Assembly: GCA_016721565.1 (NCBI GenBank)
Contig: JADKHW010000002.1
Span: forward strand, 286,692-350,691
From: a bacterium
GTDB taxonomy: Bacteria; Electryoneota; RPQS01
DNA length: 64,000 nucleotides
Direction of reading: 5' to 3'
Notes under the pieces: model-generated
Seen by the model: only the letters and a program-made list of their open reading frames with translations
Database searches by the model: none
What the model was told of the DNA's origin: nothing
Shown: positions 59,188-64,000 of the stretch, piece by piece
Layout: every line of letters begins with the position of its first letter
Numbering within the stretch: position 1 is the first letter of the stretch
Program-made: the position numbers and the translations under genes

Positions 59188-60539
59188 ATGAAAATGACCC
59201 TAACCAAATTCACCTTGCTGGTGCTCCTTCTTCCTGCACTGTTGTGGGCAGAGGAATCTCTGACGGTCCGCCAAGCGATGCGCGACGCGACAGCAAATCA
59301 TCCGCTCTTGAGAGCTGCCGAAGCACGGGCGCAGTCCGCCCATGCGCAAGCTCGACAAGCTCGCGGCTATCGCCTCCCATCGATTGATCTTTCAGAGTCG
59401 TTCGTTCGGACCAGTAATCCGGCAGAAGCGTTTGCGTTTCAAATGAATCAAGAGCGCTTCAACATGTCCGAGTTCGGGAATCCTGCAAATGATCCGAACA
59501 ACCCGAATCTGCTCAACACCTATATGACACGGGCGGAGGCAACCCTGCCGGTATTCACTGGAGGAATGCTCCACGCGCGCACACTTCAGGCTACCAGAAT
59601 GGCAAGAGCGGCAGATTCAGATTTGACGCGAACCCGCGAGACGGTCGCCCTCGATGCTGCAACCGCATGGCTTAACCTGAGTAAGGCGCGTGAGTATCGC
59701 GATCTTATGCAGCGTTCGCTTGCCACGGCAGAGGCCCATCAGAAGCGCGCACAAGAGTACTTCAATCAAGGAATGCTGGCACCGTCAGACATTCTGCGTG
59801 CGGAAGTGTTCGTTGCCGAAATCCGGGAATATGCTGCCCGGTCCGAAGAACAAGAGAATCTTGCTCAAGCGGCACTTAATTTCCAGCGAGGCCGCCCGCA
59901 AGATGAATCTGTGCTGTTGGCCGAACAAGACAGTGTATCAGAATATCATGTTGATACCGCAATCGCCGTCGAACTTGCACAAGATCTGCGCCCAGATCTG
60001 CGGGCCGCGCACGACAAACTGGCCGCTGGCCAAGCGGAAATCGCTGTTGCGCGATCAACGTTTCTGCCGCAAATCGGAGTCGTGGCCCACTACGATTGGT
60101 ACGACGATCAACTCTTTGGCGATCACGGTGAATCGTGGGCAATCATGGGACAAGCGAAGCTGAACCTCTTTCATGGCGGTGCCGATCGCAATGCGGAAGA
60201 AAGCCTATCTCGACGCACAAGCCGGCGAACATGATATCAAACGATTCGAGGAAGGTATCGGAACTTTGAAGTCAGACAAGCGGTCGCAGAGCGGTCATCA
60301 GCGGAACTGAGGCTTGACGCCGCGCTTGCGGCATTGACTTCTGGCCGTGAGAATCTCCGTGTTATCGAAGCACGTTATGCGCAAGGCATCGCGCAAATGA
60401 CGGACTTGCTCGATGCGCAAACCCGCTACGTGAACTTGAAGTGCGCGAACTTACGGCGCGCTATGACAGGCAGCTTGCCGAATACCAAATCCGTTTTGTC
60501 ACCGGTCAACCTTTACTGAACGATAGCCATGAAAATTAG
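59188..60539 (+). pseudogene. TolC-like efflux channel, copy 2 (frameshifted)
   Basis: ATG 59188 opens MKMTLTKFTLLVLLLPALLW. The frame is open to about 60190 (KLNLFHGGADRNA), where copy 1 continues WKKAYLDAQAGEHD and this copy breaks. It recovers as TSGRENLRVIEARYAQG with further indels near 60262 and 60425, and the final stop is TAG 60537-60539. In the first third the protein differs from copy 1 by conservative replacements (for example LDATVNHPLLKAAE versus RDATANHPLLRAAE), a sign of real divergence. The upstream dyad at 59167-59186 has changed. Confidence 0.8.
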
Positions 60540-61600
60540 AATCCTATTTCTCACCGCGATTTCACTCGCGTATGCTCTGACAGGTTGCTCGCACGACACT
60601 AAGCTTGCGCCGGCCTCTGAAACGACTTTGCAAGCAAGAACGCACATCGTAGCTGAAAGCAAAGTTCCTCGCCTAATATCCGTACAAGGGACCATTCAAG
60701 CACAGAACGATGCAGTTTTGTCCAGCCGCGCGATGGGGCCGGTGGTTCGAGAACGCGTGGGTCTTGGCGATCATGTGCATAAGGGTGACGTGCTACTTGA
60801 AATCGACGAGCGCATGAACGGCGGCATGCTCGCACAAGCGCAAGGTGCACTTGCTCAAGCGAAAGCAGCCGAGGCGCTTGCGGCTACAAATGTGAGAAGG
60901 TTTCAAGCTCTGTATGACGCCCAAGCATGTTCTCAGCTCGAACTGGATATGGCTGTGATGCAGTATGAAACGGCAGCAGGTGCCGTACGGCAAGGTCAAG
61001 GTGCTGTAGATGCGGCAGCCGCTGTCTCCAATGAAAGCACGATTCGTGCTCCCTTTGACGGCGTCGTCGTCGAGAAATTTGTAAACGTCGGTGATCTTGT
61101 CGCTCCCGGCAGACCGCTGATCCGTGTGCAAACAAAGCAAGGTCACGATTTAAGTTTCACCGTTCGCTCTGCCGATGTCTCGCAACTTGTGTTTGGGACA
61201 ACGATTAATTGCAAACTTGACAATACCGACCGTGACGTACACGCAACTATTACTGAAATAGCGCCGTCCGCTGACCCAATGACACATACTATTAGCGTTA
61301 AGGCACGGCTAAATGATGTGGACTCGCTCGCAGCGGGCTTCACTGCAACAGCAGAGATACCCGGCGAAGTAGCTCGGATGATCCTTGTTCCACGCTCAGT
61401 ACTCTATTCAACCGGGGATTGCAGTTGGTGACAGTGGTGGATTCCGCAGGCTTTGCAAGGAATCTCGAGTCGTCACCGTTGGACGCACACGCGGTGAAGA
61501 GATTGAGATTCTGTCCGGACTTGCCGCAGGTGAAGCAGTTGTGCTTGATCGTGTCGGCGCGATCATTGAAGGAACACGAATCGAAAGGAAGAATGGATGA
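60529..61600 (+). pseudogene. RND membrane-fusion lipoprotein, copy 2 (frameshifted late)
   Basis: ATG 60529 gives the same lipoprotein signal as copy 1, and the frame is open for 295 codons. At 37280 in copy 1 the frame is lost; here it is intact (PMTHTISVKARLNDVDSLAA), so each copy repairs the other. The frame fails near 61421 (LYSTGDCSW) and the last 45 codons (VVTVGRTRGEEIEIL) recover in another frame. It overlaps the pump start at 61597. Confidence 0.82.
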
Positions 61601-64000
61601 GCGACCGCAGTTCTGAGCAGATTCGCGATGAAATGGCCGCGTTGAAACGCGAAGCCAAACGCGAAAAACTCCCGCCGCAAAATCGGCGCCTCCGGCCGCC
61701 TCGCTGCTGTGTTCCTGAGGTCCAAACTAACGCCACTCCTTGTGGTCGCTTCGTTGCTAATCGGTGTGCTCGCTTTAGTCGTCACACCGCGCGAAGAAGA
61801 ACCGCAAATCAAAGTTCCAATGGTTGACGTAACAATAGGCTTGCCCGGTGCGTCGGCACAGGAAGTCGAGCGTCGAGTAATCAGCCCGTTGGAAAAGTGC
61901 TGTACGAAATTGAGAACGTCGAATATATCTACTCCACTTCTCAACCTTCAGGCGGAGATGATCATTGTCCGTTTTTATGGGAACAGATCCGGATCAGGCT
62001 GTTACGCGAATTCACGCGAAACTTTGCATTCCAAGATCAATTGCCGGAAGGTTCAACTGCTCCGGTTGTTAAGCCACGCACTATTGATGACGTTCCGGCA
62101 ATCGCCTATACTTTTGGAGCACCACCGCCTCGCCTGACCGAACTGAAACGTGTTGCTGATGAAATTAGATCAGAAGTCACACAGCATCCGCGTGTTGCCC
62201 AAGCTTGGTTGATCGGCGGCAACGCCGCGTTGTGCGCGTCACGTTTGATCGTGATAAGCTGTCCGCTTACGCCGCATCGCTCTTGCAAGCTTATGGGGCA
62301 AATCAGCAAACTGGAAACCTCCCCGCGGGATTGATGACTTCCGACAATCAAACGACCGGGAAGTGCAGGTCGGCGGTTTCATCAAGAATGTTGACGAAGT
62401 GCGCAGTCTTGTCGTGGCAACCTATAACAACAAGCCGGTCTATCTCAGAGACGTAGCCAACGTTGAAGATGGCCCGGAAGAGCCTTCGCAATATGTATGG
62501 ATGGGTAGCGCCCGGCAGCAACGGAAAAGAACATCCCGTATCCGGCATTGACGCTGCAGCGATCACCCTGGCAATCCGAAAAAACCCGGCACCAATGCGA
62601 TTGACTTGGCAAACGAGCTGGATGCACGCATCCAGACGCCTCAACGCAACTTGATTCCCTCTGATATCAGCAGTCACAAAGACGCGCGATTATGGTTTCA
62701 CGGCGCAGGAGAAGTCAAATGAACTGATATTCACGTCGGACTGGCTACATTGTCGGTCGTCTTTCCTGATGCTTCTGATGTTAGGTCGACGCGGCGGTAG
62801 TCGTCTTAGTGGCTGTGCCTGTGACATTGGCGCTTACGCTCGCAGCAAGCTATTTCTTCGGTTATACCTAAATCATGTAACCTTGTTCGCATTGATCTTC
62901 TCGATAGGAATCTTGGTAGATGATGCGATTGTCGTGGTCGAAAAATATCCATCCGGCACTATCAATTACGCTGGACAAACGCAAAGCACGCCACAATTTC
63001 CGGCACCGATGAAGTCGGCAATCCAACAATTCTCGCAACACTAACGGTTATTGGCGCGCTGTTGCCCTTGGCGTTTGTGTCCGGCCTAATGGGTCCGTAC
63101 ACGCGGCCCTATTCGTGAATGCGTCTGCCGCAATGTTCTTTTCACTGTTAGTTGCTTTCGTCGTATCTCCGTGGTTAACATATCGTCCATTTGGCGGATC
63201 AAAAGCGGTCGATCCGACACATCATCATTTCGACGAGACACAAGAAGAAGGCAAGCTGCAGCTCTTCTATTCGCGAATAATGCAGCCCTTGTTGGCAAGT
63301 TCTAAAAGCAGGTGCTTGTGCTTGGAGGAATTGTTGTAGTCCTGCTAATATCGATGGCGCTTTTCCCACTGCGATGGGTTGTCGTGAAAGTGATGCCCTA
63401 CGATAAAGAGCGAATTGCAAGTTGCGATTGATGGCCCGAAGAGTATTCACTCGAACGTACAAACGCCGCCGCCCGCGAGCTTGCGCAACTGTTTGCCACG
63501 ATGCCCGAAGTGACCGACTTATCAAGGTATGTCGGGACTTCTGCCATTTAATTTCAACGGACTTGTCCGCTACTACTTTACTTGCGCTCCGGTTCAAATG
63601 TGGCGGACATTCAGGTGAACCTTGTTAACAAGCATTTGCGCGATGAAGACAGTCACGACATCGCAAAAGCGGTACGCAAAAGCTATTGCCGATTGTCAAA
63701 AGCACGGTGTGAACTGAAAGTCACGGAAGTTCTCCCGGTCCGCCTGTGCCCTGGACAATGGTTGCCGAAGTCGCTGGTCCGGATCGCGAAGGTCGCAAAC
63801 AGGTTGCGGCCGCAAGTGAAGCAAATCTTCCAGCGAGACCGAGGGCGTTGTCGATGTGGATTGGCCTGGAAGATCCGGCACCGCTTTCTGAACTTGCCGC
63901 ATCGATCAGGAAAAGGCATCTGCCGTTGGCATCACTCCGGAGCAGATCGCACGCACGTTGAGAATTGCGCCGCCAAGTGAGCCGAGCCCGGATTGCTGCA
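61597..64000 (+). pseudogene. RND efflux pump, copy 2 (many frameshifts, cut by the window end)
   Basis: It starts at ATG 61597 (MSDRSSEQIRDEMAALKREA). Correct protein pieces appear in all three frames: KLTPLLVVASLLIGVLALVV, LYEIENVEYIYSTSQPSGG, GGFIKNVDEVRSLVVATYNN, LFALIFSIGILVDDAIVVVE and NASAAMFFSLLVAFVVSPWL. The DNA is very like copy 1 but has single-base gains and losses every 50-150 bases, frequently in short homopolymers. As written it cannot make a pump. No new stop or insertion element explains it. Confidence 0.8.

Larger units (their letters stand above)
58950..64000 (+). repeat. Arm 2 of the inverted duplication (efflux operon)
   Basis: This matches 34552-39617 in opposite orientation, including the non-coding leader with the AGCCCCTG/CAGGGGCT hairpin at 58958-58980. 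It continues past the window. The tolC-like N-terminus differs by many conservative amino-acid changes, so the two arms are not simply the same read placed twice. Confidence 0.9.

Noticed and set aside
34552..64000. The inverted repeat as a composite transposon
   Set aside because: No transposase, terminal repeats or target-site duplications were seen at the visible edge (39617/58950).

Overview
This 64 kb window comes from an uncultured bacterium, most likely of the Fibrobacterota-Chlorobiota-Bacteroidota (FCB) superphylum or a related candidate phylum. The main evidence is a type IX secretion (T9SS) C-terminal sorting domain, very large exported proteins built from carboxypeptidase-regulatory-like modules, and the make-up of the remaining genes. 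I saw no tRNA, rRNA, CRISPR array or transposase. About twenty genes are split by one or two single-base indels or a lone stop, often in homopolymers, while the conserved motifs continue in another frame. Most of this looks like base-level assembly error rather than gene death, so I give the pieces and explain how they join.

Layout. 1-0.5 kb: the start of a POT peptide transporter. 0.5-2.8 kb: mostly non-coding, with decayed gene remnants and hairpin repeats. 2.86-12.2 kb (minus): two giant secreted proteins, one a subtilisin-like protease and the other a tandem-module surface protein. 12.6-16.2 kb (plus): molybdenum cofactor genes mobA, moaCB and moeA, plus a TauE/SafE exporter. 16.3-22.4 kb (minus): one operon of a MarR regulator, a polysulfide/thiosulfate reductase-like complex (PsrABC), two YeeE/YedE sulfur transporters and a rhodanese. 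22.6-23.8 kb (plus): moaA (internally deleted) and a MOSC protein. The Mo-cofactor genes on both sides plausibly serve PsrA. 23.9-32.3 kb (minus): exported oligoendopeptidase F, a DUF2938 protein, a POT peptide transporter, an acyl-CoA ligase, an AgcS amino-acid symporter and an exported bleomycin-hydrolase-type aminopeptidase, a set suited to living on peptides. 32.8-39.4 kb (minus): an ArsR-controlled RND efflux operon (TolC-like, membrane fusion protein, RND pump, DUF2892, PII-like, ArsR). 39.9-44.7 kb (minus): PAP2 phosphatase, porin, PstS-like protein and histidine kinase. 45.1-54.0 kb (plus): a seven-gene cassette. 54.8-58.7 kb (minus): a T9SS-secreted protein. 58.95-64 kb (plus): a second, badly frame-broken, inverted copy of the RND operon.

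The most interesting region is 45.1-54.0 kb. It encodes a soluble histidine kinase, an Omp85-type outer-membrane barrel without room for POTRA repeats, a lipoprotein with PI3K/FAM20-like kinase motifs (HYDTNVSN and LIDFG), two ATP/ADP-translocase (NTT) family proteins, one fused to a long HEAT-like tail, a cyclic-nucleotide-binding-domain protein and a response regulator, all closely packed on one strand. My hypothesis is that the translocases carry nucleotide out of the cytoplasm to feed a lipid-anchored envelope kinase that works with the barrel. A 5 kb inverted duplication of the RND operon brackets this cassette, the phosphate locus and the T9SS gene.
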